The notes beneath the pieces are model-generated. The model was not told where the DNA came from. It saw only the letters and a program-made list of their open reading frames with translations, and searched no databases. The position numbers were made by a program, and so were the translations under genes. A stretch of DNA of 9,336 nucleotides, from assembly GCA_947460165.1 (NCBI GenBank), contig CANHKH010000102.1, forward strand, positions 1 to 9,336, read 5' to 3'. Below are positions 1-6,414 of this stretch, in pieces (positions within the stretch are counted from its first letter, which is position 1; the number at the start of each line of letters is the position of its first letter). The stretch comes from Comamonadaceae bacterium (GTDB taxonomy: Bacteria > Pseudomonadota > Gammaproteobacteria > Burkholderiales > Burkholderiaceae_C).

Positions 1-670
1 CCTTCTCGGTCAAGCGTGAGGTGGGTCCCGAAATACACATCGAGCCCAGCAGTCGCCAGTTGAGTCCAAAAACCGGTGCCGCTACGCTGGAGACCTGGGG
101 TTCGCGTTCACCCATCGAGATGTGATATCCCCGCCGTCGGATTTCTTCGTACACATCTCCGGGCTCTCCCGAAAAAGCGAGGATCACCCGACCCGGAGCC
201 CCCAGTTGCAAAGGTAGACGCATCCCGATGCGAACGTGATGCCGCACGGACTGCGGCCCTTCAACACGCGCAATGCAGGAACGCTCATCGCCCTCGCGTA
301 CATAAAAGGATGAGCTTTCCTGGGCTTGCTCTGACAGACTGCGCAATAAAGGCTGGACGGCATTGTTGATGTCAAAACCGGCTTGGTAACGCGCTCCCAG
401 CCATCCAGCTGCTGGGCCAAGTCGCCATTCGCCTTCCTCGCGCTGGACCATATAACCGTTCTGCGCCAAAGTGCGCGCTAGGCGTAGCACGGTGCTGTTG
501 TGTAAACCCGTTCGGCGGCTCAGTTCGGCCAAGGTCAGGTGTCGCTCGCCGATGCGAAAAGCTTCAATTACCTGCAAGGCACGTGAGACAGCGATGACGC
601 CACCTTCCGGGGTTTGTTCCTGGGTGGGCGCATCGCCAGACACCCCTTGGGATTTTGAATATCGTGGCAT
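1..670 (-). CDS. IclR-family transcriptional regulator (partial, C-terminus outside window)
   Basis: Translation of the reverse strand from the ATG at 670-668 is open for 223 codons to the window edge. Residues about 25-90 form the IclR winged helix-turn-helix: a helix beginning VSRALQVIEAF, then LTLAELSRRTGLHNSTVLRL as the HTH, and a wing ending EWRLGP. Residues from about 100 form the effector-binding domain, with the typical RIGMRLPLQLGAPGRVILAF and the VSSVAAPVFG...ISGP signature. IclR proteins usually have 250-270 residues, so about 25-45 residues are missing only because the window ends. The gene is divergent from the catabolic operon at 766-9307, the classic arrangement for a pathway-specific IclR regulator. 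A perfect palindrome covers its start codon, suggesting autoregulation. No good Shine-Dalgarno precedes this ATG, so a start slightly downstream (for example GTG at codon 10) is possible. The effector is unknown; family members bind aromatic or short organic acids. Confidence 0.93.
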   Translation of the reverse strand, partial: MPRYSKSQGVSGDAPTQEQTPEGGVIAVSRALQVIEAFRIGERHLTLAELSRRTGLHNSTVLRLARTLAQNGYMVQREEGEWRLGPAAGWLGARYQAGFDINNAVQPLLRSLSEQAQESSSFYVREGDERSCIARVEGPQSVRHHVRIGMRLPLQLGAPGRVILAFSGEPGDVYEEIRRRGYHISMGEREPQVSSVAAPVFGLNWRLLGSMCISGPTSRLTEK

Positions 671-684
671 GAAACATGTTTCAT
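669..684. promoter_or_regulatory. Perfect 16-bp palindrome, candidate IclR-family operator
   Basis: The sequence ATGAAACATGTTTCAT is identical to its own reverse complement and overlaps the first bases of the divergent regulator gene. IclR-family proteins bind short palindromes of this sort (the E. coli IclR site has A/T-rich half-sites around GGAAAT/ATTTCC). Position over the start codon and downstream of a candidate -10 suggests autorepression. Binding by this particular regulator is inferred, not shown. Confidence 0.6.
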
Positions 685-697
685 TCTGTGAAGCAAT

Positions 698-703
698 ATT
701 GTA
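698..703 (-). promoter_or_regulatory. Candidate -10 element for the divergent regulator gene
   Basis: On the minus strand these bases read TACAAT, one mismatch from the TATAAT consensus. No good -35 is seen 16-18 bp upstream (around 720-727). A start near 691 would give a leader of about 20 nt. The element overlaps the proposed -35 of the opposite promoter, so the two promoters could not easily be occupied at the same time. Confidence 0.35.
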
Positions 704-727
704 CCCAGTGAAACAAATCCCTACATT
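699..727 (+). promoter_or_regulatory. Candidate sigma-70-type promoter of the catabolic operon
   Basis: TTGTAC at 699-704 and TACATT at 722-727 are separated by 17 bp and match the -35 and -10 consensus at 3/6 and 4/6 positions. Transcription would begin near 734, leaving a leader of about 30 nt before the ATG at 766. The weak -35 fits an activator-dependent promoter, and a TGAAACA half-site lies in the spacer. This is a by-eye assignment; an inverted repeat ATTTC-6-GAAAT (725-740) overlaps its start region. Confidence 0.35.
709..715 (+). promoter_or_regulatory. Third copy of the operator half-site TGAAACA
   Basis: The heptamer TGAAACA occurs at 670-676, inverted as TGTTTCA at 677-683, and again in direct orientation here. 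Centre-to-centre distance from the nearer palindrome arm is 32 bp, about three helical turns, so the copies would lie on the same DNA face. PcaU and PobR of the IclR family use a palindrome plus an additional repeat, a precedent for this layout. The copy sits between the proposed -35 and -10 of the operon promoter. Confidence 0.4.
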
Positions 728-765
728 TCATCCTAGAAATTACACAACACTCTCTGGAGACAAAC

Positions 766-1761
766 ATGTTGATTCGTCCTTCTCGACTGGCCCTTTCGCA
801 TCGCTTGGCACTTGGCCTTCTGGGAACCCTGGCCCTTTCGCTGGCCATGGCTCAAACCGACAACTGGCCTTCCAAGCCGATCCGAATGGTCGTGCCTTTT
901 CCGGCCGGTGGTGGCACTGACATCATTGCCCGCGAGGTGACCCAGAAAATGGCGTCCACCAATAAGTGGACGTTCGTGATCGACAACAAGCCTGGATCGG
1001 GCGGCAATATCGGCATTGACAACGCTGCCAAGTCCAGCCCTGATGGTTACAGCCTCGTGATCGGACAGACCAGCAACCTTGCCATCAACCCTTCGCTTTA
1101 CAGCAAGCTGCCCTACGATCCAGTCAAAGACCTCACCCCGATCGGCTTGGTCGGCAATGCCGCTTTGGTGGTGGTGGTCGCCACAAATTCACCATTTCGC
1201 AATCTGAGCGATGTCATCAACGCCGCCAAAGGCCAACCGGGCTTTGTCAACTACGCTACCTCGGGCAACGGTACCGTGGCCCATCTGGCCACCGAACTTC
1301 TGCAACGCGAAGCCAACGTCAAACTCACCCACATTCCCTACAAAGGTGCTGCCCAGGGCATCAACGATGTGATCGGTGGTCAGGTGCAACTGTATGTCTC
1401 CTCAGTGCCTACCTTGATTGGACACATCAAGAACGGCAAGCTCCGTGCGTTGGCGGTAACCAGCGCCAAGCGGGTCGATGACCTGCCCCAAACACCAACC
1501 GTAGCCGAATCGGGCTACAAAGGCTTTGACGCCGTCACTTGGTTTGGCCTGCTGGGTCCGGCGAATTTGCCGGCTGGCGTGGTGGCCAGCGCCAACACCG
1601 AACTCAACAAGGCACTCAACGCACCCGATCTGCGCAAAAAGCTAGAGGATCAGGGCCTGACCGTGACACCTACGAGTGCCAGCGAATTCGGCCAGCTCAT
1701 TCCGCGTGACATCGCCAAATGGGCTCCGGTGGTCAAAGGTTCTGGCGCCAAGGTGGATTGA
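766..1761 (+). CDS. Bug/TctC-family periplasmic substrate-binding protein 1 (tripartite tricarboxylate transporter)
   Basis: The 331-residue product is a normal-length Bug protein, the extracytoplasmic receptor of tripartite tricarboxylate transporters, which captures carboxylates in the periplasm. Residues 1-29 are a Sec signal peptide with Arg at 4, 7 and 13, a Leu/Ala-rich core and a likely cut at AMA-QTD. The mature start WPSKPIRMVVPF and the loop PAGGGTD (46-52) are family hallmarks; this loop contacts ligand carboxylates in BugD/BugE-type structures. Later hallmarks are HIPYKG (189-194) and KLRALAVTSAKR (225-236). The ATG is supported by GGAG at 756-759, six bases upstream. It is the first gene of the operon, directly followed by the amidohydrolase. 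The ligand cannot be told from sequence; no TctA or TctB gene is in the window. Confidence 0.95.
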   Translation: MLIRPSRLALSHRLALGLLGTLALSLAMAQTDNWPSKPIRMVVPFPAGGGTDIIAREVTQKMASTNKWTFVIDNKPGSGGNIGIDNAAKSSPDGYSLVIGQTSNLAINPSLYSKLPYDPVKDLTPIGLVGNAALVVVVATNSPFRNLSDVINAAKGQPGFVNYATSGNGTVAHLATELLQREANVKLTHIPYKGAAQGINDVIGGQVQLYVSSVPTLIGHIKNGKLRALAVTSAKRVDDLPQTPTVAESGYKGFDAVTWFGLLGPANLPAGVVASANTELNKALNAPDLRKKLEDQGLTVTPTSASEFGQLIPRDIAKWAPVVKGSGAKVD

Positions 1762-1782
1762 GCCTACACGACGGCCAAGATC

Positions 1783-1786
1783 AGGA
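1783..1786 (+). promoter_or_regulatory. Ribosome binding site favouring a TTG start for the amidohydrolase
   Basis: AGGA is followed by a seven-base spacer and TTG at 1794. It is the only convincing Shine-Dalgarno near the beginning of the reading frame; the alternatives ATG 1719 and TTG 1758 lack a well-spaced one (AGGTGG at 1751-1756 is only one base from TTG 1758). Confidence 0.45.
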
Positions 1787-1793
1787 CGCCACC

Positions 1794-2675
1794 TTGTCTG
1801 CATCCTTCTCGTTTTCAGCTGGCTCAGGATCGGCCCGAACCACCTTGCCGGCCCAGGCTTGTGATGCGCACATCCATGTGTATGACTGCCGTTTTACGGC
1901 GGTGGCTGGCGCATCCCTTTACCCGCCGGACGCCACGATCGAAGACTACCGGTTGGTGCAACAACGCATGGGGACGGAACGCGCTGTGCTGGTGACGCCA
2001 TCAACCTATGGCGCCGACAACCGCCCCATGCTGGCAGGACTGGCCCAGCTGGGCTCGCAAGGACGAGGCGTAGCGGTCATCACCGGTGACGAGCCTGCAG
2101 CCGAGCTCCAGACACTGCACCAGCTCGGCGTGCGGGGGGCACGCATCAACCTGTCTTTGGGCGTTCTGCACCAGCCCGGCGACATTGAAAAAATCGCCCG
2201 ATGCATTGCCCCTTTGGGCTGGCATTTGCAATTGTTGATGCCGCTGGAGCAATTTGCAGGTCTGGCAGAACGTCTGCGTACTTTACCGGTCGAGTTGGTC
2301 TTTGACCATTTTGGCCGTGTCACGCCTGGCCTGTGTGGTCGGCACCCGGCGCACGCGCTCTTGCTTGAACTGCTCAGAGCGCGGCGAGCTTGGGTCAAGC
2401 TGTCAGGAGGTTACCTGGTCAGCCCAGATCACACCACCGATGATCCGCAACTCTTGTCACTGGCCCGAAGTTTCATCGACGCCGCACCCGATCGCGTGAT
2501 CTGGGGCAGCGACTGGCCACACGCCACCGCATCGGCCGGGCGCCACCCCATGCCCGATGACGCGGCGCAAATCGAAGCATTGTCCCGATGGGCGGGTGAT
2601 TCACAACAACGCCAACAAATCCTGGTCCACAACCCGCAAAAGCTCTACGGCTTTGACGCACTCACTGAAAGCTAA
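1794..2675 (+). CDS. Amidohydrolase-superfamily metal hydrolase, LigI-like (2-pyrone-4,6-dicarboxylate lactonase type)
   Basis: This is a TIM-barrel amidohydrolase of the COG3618/Amidohydro_2 group, whose characterised members open lactones such as 2-pyrone-4,6-dicarboxylate. Numbered from the chosen start, the visible active-site motifs are DAHIH (His26 and His28, strand 1), VFDHFGR (His172), VKLSG (201-205) and WGSDWPH with the catalytic Asp240. These correspond to the two His, His and Asp arrangement of LigI. I chose TTG at 1794 because AGGA at 1783-1786 lies seven bases upstream and gives 293 residues, with DAHIH near residue 25 as is normal. The same frame is open to an ATG at 1719 (318 residues, 43-bp overlap with the upstream gene) without a good ribosome site, and to a TTG at 1758. 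It probably hydrolyses a lactone or cyclic ester of the pathway; exact substrate unknown. Confidence 0.9.
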   Translation: MSASFSFSAGSGSARTTLPAQACDAHIHVYDCRFTAVAGASLYPPDATIEDYRLVQQRMGTERAVLVTPSTYGADNRPMLAGLAQLGSQGRGVAVITGDEPAAELQTLHQLGVRGARINLSLGVLHQPGDIEKIARCIAPLGWHLQLLMPLEQFAGLAERLRTLPVELVFDHFGRVTPGLCGRHPAHALLLELLRARRAWVKLSGGYLVSPDHTTDDPQLLSLARSFIDAAPDRVIWGSDWPHATASAGRHPMPDDAAQIEALSRWAGDSQQRQQILVHNPQKLYGFDALTES

Positions 2676-2678
2676 ACA

Positions 2679-3665
2679 ATGAACACCTTTTCCTCTTTTC
2701 GTCGCTTGTTGGTTGCCAGCCTGTGCGCACTCTGTGTGATGCCCTCGGCATTTGCGCAAGCCGAATGGCCGGGCAACCGCCCCATCACTTGGGTCGTGCC
2801 CTACCCTGCCGCTGGCAGCACCGATGTGTTGGCACGCACCTTGGTGCAGCGCATAGGTGCTTCGACGGGTGCCAGCGTGGTGGTGGAAAACAAGGCCGGT
2901 GCCACCGGCACCATCGGTGGTGCATTTGTAGCCAAAGCTGCAACCGACGGACACACCGTGCTGCACACCACCATCGGCGCGCAAACCATTGCGCCCCACC
3001 TGATGCCCAAGCTGCCCTTTGACCCCCTCAAGGACCTGGAGCCCGTCAGCCTGGTGGGCACGATTGCGCACGTTCTGGTGGTCGGCACCTCCCAGCCCTA
3101 CCTGTCAGTTGCTGACTTGCTAAGCGGTGCCAAAGCCAAGCCGGGCGAGATTGCGTTCGCTTCCGGCGGCAACGGCACCATACTGCAAATGCAGGCCGAG
3201 CTACTGGCCCAGCGTAACGGCGTGAAGTTCATCCATGTGCCCTACAAGGGCGACACGCCCGCCCTGCAGGACACTCTGGGACAGCAGGTGCAATTCATGT
3301 TTGCGCCAGTGACCGCGGCCTTGCCCCACATCAAGAGTGGCAAGCTGCGTGCGCTGGCCGCCACGTCGGCGGCGCGTCTCAAAGTCTTGCCCGATGTGCC
3401 CACCATGGCAGAAGTCGGTCAGAAAGATTTTGTGGTGGAGCAGTGGCAAGGCGTTTACCTGCCCGCCCGCACCCCCGCGCCAGTGGTGCAACGGCTGAAC
3501 ACCGAAATCAACAAGGCCTTGAAGGACGGTGTAGTGACCGAATTGGCCGACAGGCTCGGCATCACGCTGGTGGGCGGCAGCACCAAGGTGCTGGCCGATA
3601 CACAAACCAATGACTCGGCCACTTGGGCCCGTGTCATCCGCACGGCCAACATCAAAGTCGACTGA
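2679..3665 (+). CDS. Bug/TctC-family periplasmic substrate-binding protein 2
   Basis: The product has 328 residues. Residues 1-26 are a signal peptide (Arg8-Arg9, hydrophobic core, cut at AFA-QAE). The mature protein begins WPGNRPITWVVPYP. Its first ligand loop reads PAAGSTD (43-49), differing from the usual PAGGxTD by an Ala for Gly and a Ser, which may alter ligand choice. HVPYKG (186-191) and KLRALAATSAARL follow as in the family. The gene begins three bases after the amidohydrolase stop, so it is probably translationally coupled; its own ribosome site is weak. It is followed by the RraA, dehydrogenase and cyclase genes, so it may serve the acid those enzymes process (inference). It is clearly diverged from the other three Bug proteins here, not a recent duplicate. 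Confidence 0.95.
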   Translation: MNTFSSFRRLLVASLCALCVMPSAFAQAEWPGNRPITWVVPYPAAGSTDVLARTLVQRIGASTGASVVVENKAGATGTIGGAFVAKAATDGHTVLHTTIGAQTIAPHLMPKLPFDPLKDLEPVSLVGTIAHVLVVGTSQPYLSVADLLSGAKAKPGEIAFASGGNGTILQMQAELLAQRNGVKFIHVPYKGDTPALQDTLGQQVQFMFAPVTAALPHIKSGKLRALAATSAARLKVLPDVPTMAEVGQKDFVVEQWQGVYLPARTPAPVVQRLNTEINKALKDGVVTELADRLGITLVGGSTKVLADTQTNDSATWARVIRTANIKVD

Positions 3666-3681
3666 TTTATTCTTTTTATAT

Positions 3682-3686
3682 AAGGA
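3682..3686 (+). promoter_or_regulatory. Ribosome binding site of the RraA-family gene in an AT-rich spacer
   Basis: AAGGA stands six bases before ATG 3693. The spacer 3666-3692 is strikingly AT-rich (TTTATTCTTTTTATATAAGG) compared with its GC-rich surroundings, which would keep the site unstructured. I see no stem-loop terminator and no properly spaced -35 for a promoter here. Confidence 0.6.
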
Positions 3687-3692
3687 CATCCC

Positions 3693-4373
3693 ATGAGCCA
3701 AGACATCGTGCGCGACTTTGAACGCGTTGCCCCCGAACTCGTCCAACAGGCCGAAGGTTTTCAGGCCGCCATCCTGGCCGACGTGGCGGGTCGCCGTGGC
3801 ACCATGCATGGCCGCATTCAGGCCCTGCGCCCACGCATGAAGGTCGCAGGCCCAGCCCTGACAGTCGAAGTGCGCCCCGGCGACAACTTGATGATCCACG
3901 CCGCCATTGCATTAGCCAAACCCGGCGATGTGCTGGTGATCGACGGCAAGGGCGACCAGACCTCGGCCCTGATGGGCACCATCATGATGACGGCTTGCCG
4001 CCAGCTGGGTATTGCGGGCGTGATCGTCGACGGCGCGGTGCGCGACTGCCTGGAAATCGACGAGATGGATTTCCCCGTCTTTTCGGTGGGCACCAACCCC
4101 AATGGCCCGACCAAAAACATCGGCGGCCGCATCGGTCACCCCATCAGCTGCGGTGGCATTAATGTGCAGGCCGGTGACTTTGTGCTGGCCGATGCCGACG
4201 GCATCGTGGTGGTCGAGAAAGACAAACTCGCCAGCCTGATCCCCGCCGCCCACAAAAAAGTCGAAGACGAAGCTAAGCGCATCACCCAGATCAAAGAGGG
4301 CAAAACCGCCGCTGCCTGGCTCGTGCCCTCGCTGCGAGCTGCAGGCGTGCTCAAGGACGGAGAAACATTGTGA
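3693..4373 (+). CDS. RraA-family protein (HMG/CHA aldolase-like, possible oxaloacetate decarboxylase)
   Basis: The 226-residue protein has the RraA/HMG-CHA aldolase fold signatures: PGDNLMIHAAI (62-72), PGDVLVIDGKGD (77-88), the core GVIVDGAVRD (109-118) with Arg117 and Asp118, and NIGGRIGHPISCGG (142-155). Characterised relatives cleave 4-hydroxy-4-methyl-2-oxoglutarate or 4-carboxy-4-hydroxy-2-oxoadipate to pyruvate plus an oxo acid and decarboxylate oxaloacetate; E. coli RraA instead inhibits RNase E. In the aldolases an acidic residue lies 21 positions before the Arg; here that position is Thr96 (in MGTIMM), so classical activity is uncertain. Asp118 and Glu121 (RDxxE) are kept. Catabolic context argues for an enzyme rather than an RNase regulator. 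The stop overlaps the start of the next gene. Confidence 0.88.
   Translation: MSQDIVRDFERVAPELVQQAEGFQAAILADVAGRRGTMHGRIQALRPRMKVAGPALTVEVRPGDNLMIHAAIALAKPGDVLVIDGKGDQTSALMGTIMMTACRQLGIAGVIVDGAVRDCLEIDEMDFPVFSVGTNPNGPTKNIGGRIGHPISCGGINVQAGDFVLADADGIVVVEKDKLASLIPAAHKKVEDEAKRITQIKEGKTAAAWLVPSLRAAGVLKDGETL
4359..4373 (+). promoter_or_regulatory. GTGA stop/start overlap with ribosome binding site
   Basis: GGAG at 4359-4362 is seven bases before GTG 4370-4372, which overlaps the RraA stop TGA at 4371-4373. This fixes the GTG start of the dehydrogenase and implies translational coupling, hence similar amounts of the two proteins. Confidence 0.75.
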
Positions 4374-5296
4374 GGCGTCCCGCCCTCATCGTGACCGGCG
4401 CCGATCTGGCGCAACAAGCCCTGGACCTGCTGACCGATTTCGAAATCATTTACGCGGGCAAGACTCCAACCGAAGACGACATGGTGGCCTTGTGCCAACG
4501 ACATGACCCGGTGGCCATGATCGTGCGCTACGGCGCCGTGGGTGCCAAAGTGATGGACGCTGCACCTTCGCTGCGCGTGATCTCCAAGCACGGCAGCGGC
4601 ACCGACACCATCGACAAGGCCGCTGCTCAGGCGCGTGGCATTGAGGTGCGTGCCGCCATTGGCGCCAACGCTGCCGCCGTGGCCGAGCAGGCGCTGGCCT
4701 TGCTGCTGGCCTGCGCCAAATCGGTGGTGTCTCTCAACACCCGCATGCACGCGGGGCATTGGGACAAGGCCACGCACAAAAGCATCGAGCTGCATGGCCG
4801 CACCATTGGTCTAGTGGGCCTGGGCGCGATCGGACAGCGCTTTGCACGCATGTGCTGTGCCATGGGCATGAAGGTGCTGGGCTTTGACCCCTTCGCCAAA
4901 AACCTGCCTGACTTCATTGAGCCGGTGGACCTCCAAACCATCTGGCGCGAGTCGGATGCGATTTCGCTGCACTGCCCGCTGACCCCCGAGAACCGCGGCA
5001 TGGTCAACGCCCAAACGCTGGCGCAGTGCAAGCCAGGCGTGATCGTGGTCAACACCGCCCGGGGTGGACTGGTCAACGAAGCTGCTTTGCTGGCCGCTGT
5101 GCAATCGCGCCAGGTGTTCGCGGCGGGGCTGGACAGCTTCGTGGTCGAGCCCATGACCGCACCGCACATCTTTCACAACGCGCCGCACATCATCCTGAGC
5201 CCGCACATCGGCGGCGTGACCAGCGACGCTTACATCAACATGGGTGTGGGTGCAGCGCGCAATGTGCTGGACGTGCTGGCCCCCACCGCCGTCTGA
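4370..5296 (+). CDS. NAD-dependent D-2-hydroxyacid dehydrogenase family protein
   Basis: The 308-residue protein belongs to the D-isomer specific 2-hydroxyacid dehydrogenases (phosphoglycerate dehydrogenase-like), which interconvert 2-oxo acids and D-2-hydroxy acids. The N-terminal catalytic part includes ISKHGSGTDTID (71-82). The Rossmann motif GLGAIG spans 150-155, and Asp173 (GFDP) at the end of the second strand favours NAD over NADP. The catalytic triad is complete: Arg231 (NTARGG), Glu260 (VVEP) and His279 (SPHIGG). There is no C-terminal ACT domain, so it is the short form, not serine-regulated SerA. Translation starts at GTG overlapping the RraA stop. It may reduce an oxo acid released by the RraA protein or oxidise a hydroxy-acid substrate taken up by a Bug protein; direction and substrate are not visible in sequence. 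Confidence 0.94.
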   Translation: MRRPALIVTGADLAQQALDLLTDFEIIYAGKTPTEDDMVALCQRHDPVAMIVRYGAVGAKVMDAAPSLRVISKHGSGTDTIDKAAAQARGIEVRAAIGANAAAVAEQALALLLACAKSVVSLNTRMHAGHWDKATHKSIELHGRTIGLVGLGAIGQRFARMCCAMGMKVLGFDPFAKNLPDFIEPVDLQTIWRESDAISLHCPLTPENRGMVNAQTLAQCKPGVIVVNTARGGLVNEAALLAAVQSRQVFAAGLDSFVVEPMTAPHIFHNAPHIILSPHIGGVTSDAYINMGVGAARNVLDVLAPTAV

Positions 5297-5307
5297 AGCA
5301 ATGCAGT

Positions 5308-6375
5308 ATGACCCCACGCTGGAAACAATCTCCACCCGACAGCCACTGGGGCGAGTTCGGCCCAGATGACCGTCTGGGCCGCATGAACCTGGTCACACCC
5401 GCCAAAGTACGCCAGGGCATAGCCGAGGTGCGCGAGGGGCTGACGTTTTGTCTGTCCTTGCCGCTGGATGTGCCCGGTGGCATGGCGCTCAATGCGCGCC
5501 GCCTGCCACCCAGGCTTTACGGCACGCTGCGAGATGGCGCGAGCGCTGGCGTGCAGGGCTTTTGCTGGTCCTATAGCACCGAAGACCCCAATCTGACAGA
5601 TGTCGTCTGCGACGAAGTCATGCTGATGAACACCCAGTATTCCACACAGTGGGACAGCCTGGCGCACATCGGCAGCCGGTTTGATGCGGACGGTGATGGC
5701 GAAGCCGAGGCCGTGTTCTACAACGGCTTTCGAGCAGGCCCCGACCTACACCCTGGCCGCACCGACGAACAAGCCCCGCAAGACTGGGCGCGCTACCCCG
5801 ACCCCGACGCGGGCACTTTGGGCGTGGCCAATCTGGCCGTGCACGGCGCTCAGGGCAGGGCTGTGCTGATTGACCTGGATAAGCACCTGGGCCGCCAGCG
5901 CGTGGCTGTGGGTTACGAGCAGCTCATGCGCATCCTCGAAGCTGACAAGATAGAGATCGAAGAAGGTGACATGGTTTGTCTGCACACTGGTTTTGCCGAC
6001 ACCCTGCTGGCCATGCGAAAGCAGCCCGACGTGAAGCATTTGCATGCCACCGGCAGCGGCCTGGACGGCACTGACGCTCGCCTGCTGGGCTGGATCAGCG
6101 ACACACGCCTGGCCTGCCTGATGGCCGACAACCCGGCGGTCGAGTTGGCCCCTGGCCCATCGCTCACGCGCAGCACGCCGCTGCGCGGTCCGCGCCTGCC
6201 GCTGCACGAACACTGCCTGTTCAAGAACGGCATTCACCTGGGCGAGCTGTGGTGGCTCACACCACTGGCGCACTGGCTGCGCAATGCAGGTCGCTCGCGC
6301 TTTTTGCTCACAGCCCCGCCGCTGCGGCTGCCGGGCGCGGCCGGCTCACCCGTGACTCCCATCGCCACCGTTTAA
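5308..6375 (+). CDS. Cyclase-family metal-dependent hydrolase (kynurenine formamidase-like fold)
   Basis: The 355-residue product is a long-form Cyclase-family (PF04199) protein; relatives include kynurenine formamidase and isatin hydrolase, metal enzymes that hydrolyse amides or cyclic amides. Visible signatures are LGRMNLVTP (23-31), a modified metal motif NTQYSTQWDSLAH (108-120), FYNGFRAG (137-144), GDMVCLHTGFAD (220-231), MADNPAVE (272-279), LPLHEHCL (297-304), GIHLGELW (308-315) and the C-terminal PPLRLPGAAGSPV. The classical motif HxGTHxDxxxH is replaced by QxSTQWDxxxH, as I recall for this long subgroup. The frame is open far upstream inside the dehydrogenase gene, but ATG 5308, 11 bases after that gene's stop, is the sensible start and keeps the family's N-terminal WGEFGPDDRLG. 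Its ribosome site is weak. Probable role: hydrolytic opening of a cyclic or ester/amide intermediate (inference). Confidence 0.92.
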   Translation: MTPRWKQSPPDSHWGEFGPDDRLGRMNLVTPAKVRQGIAEVREGLTFCLSLPLDVPGGMALNARRLPPRLYGTLRDGASAGVQGFCWSYSTEDPNLTDVVCDEVMLMNTQYSTQWDSLAHIGSRFDADGDGEAEAVFYNGFRAGPDLHPGRTDEQAPQDWARYPDPDAGTLGVANLAVHGAQGRAVLIDLDKHLGRQRVAVGYEQLMRILEADKIEIEEGDMVCLHTGFADTLLAMRKQPDVKHLHATGSGLDGTDARLLGWISDTRLACLMADNPAVELAPGPSLTRSTPLRGPRLPLHEHCLFKNGIHLGELWWLTPLAHWLRNAGRSRFLLTAPPLRLPGAAGSPVTPIATV

Positions 6376-6401
6376 CCACCCTTTAAAACCAATCCCATCT
6401 G

Positions 6402-6409
6402 AGAGGAAG
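6402..6409 (+). promoter_or_regulatory. Strong ribosome binding site of Bug protein 3
   Basis: AGAGGAAG lies just upstream of ATG 6415 and is the best Shine-Dalgarno of the operon. It lies in the largest internal gap (6376-6414, 39 bp), which also holds TTTAA repeats but no convincing terminator stem or promoter. Confidence 0.65.
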
Positions 6410-6414
6410 ACACC

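Noticed and set aside
76..920. Plus-strand open frames at 76-369 and 471-920
   Set aside because: They lie antisense to the clear IclR gene or run across the intergenic region into Bug protein 1; their products have no recognisable motifs.
3666..3692. AT-rich spacer with TATATA as a possible internal promoter
   Set aside because: The nearest -35-like hexamer (GTCGAC, 3658-3663) is only 13 bp away and transcription would start within the ribosome site; an unstructured ribosome-binding region explains it better.
3201..4795. Long minus-strand open frames of about 100-230 codons opposite Bug protein 2, the RraA gene and the dehydrogenase
   Set aside because: GC-rich coding DNA commonly gives long shadow frames; products are His/Gly/Arg-rich with no family motif and no ribosome site.
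5026..5307. 94-codon upstream extension of the cyclase frame inside the dehydrogenase gene
   Set aside because: Arg/Gly/Ala-rich shadow of the dehydrogenase; the family N-terminus begins at the ATG at 5308.
6371..6390. TTTAA repeats after the cyclase gene as a terminator
   Set aside because: The arms are short, AT-only and imperfect, without a following T-run; not a convincing intrinsic terminator.
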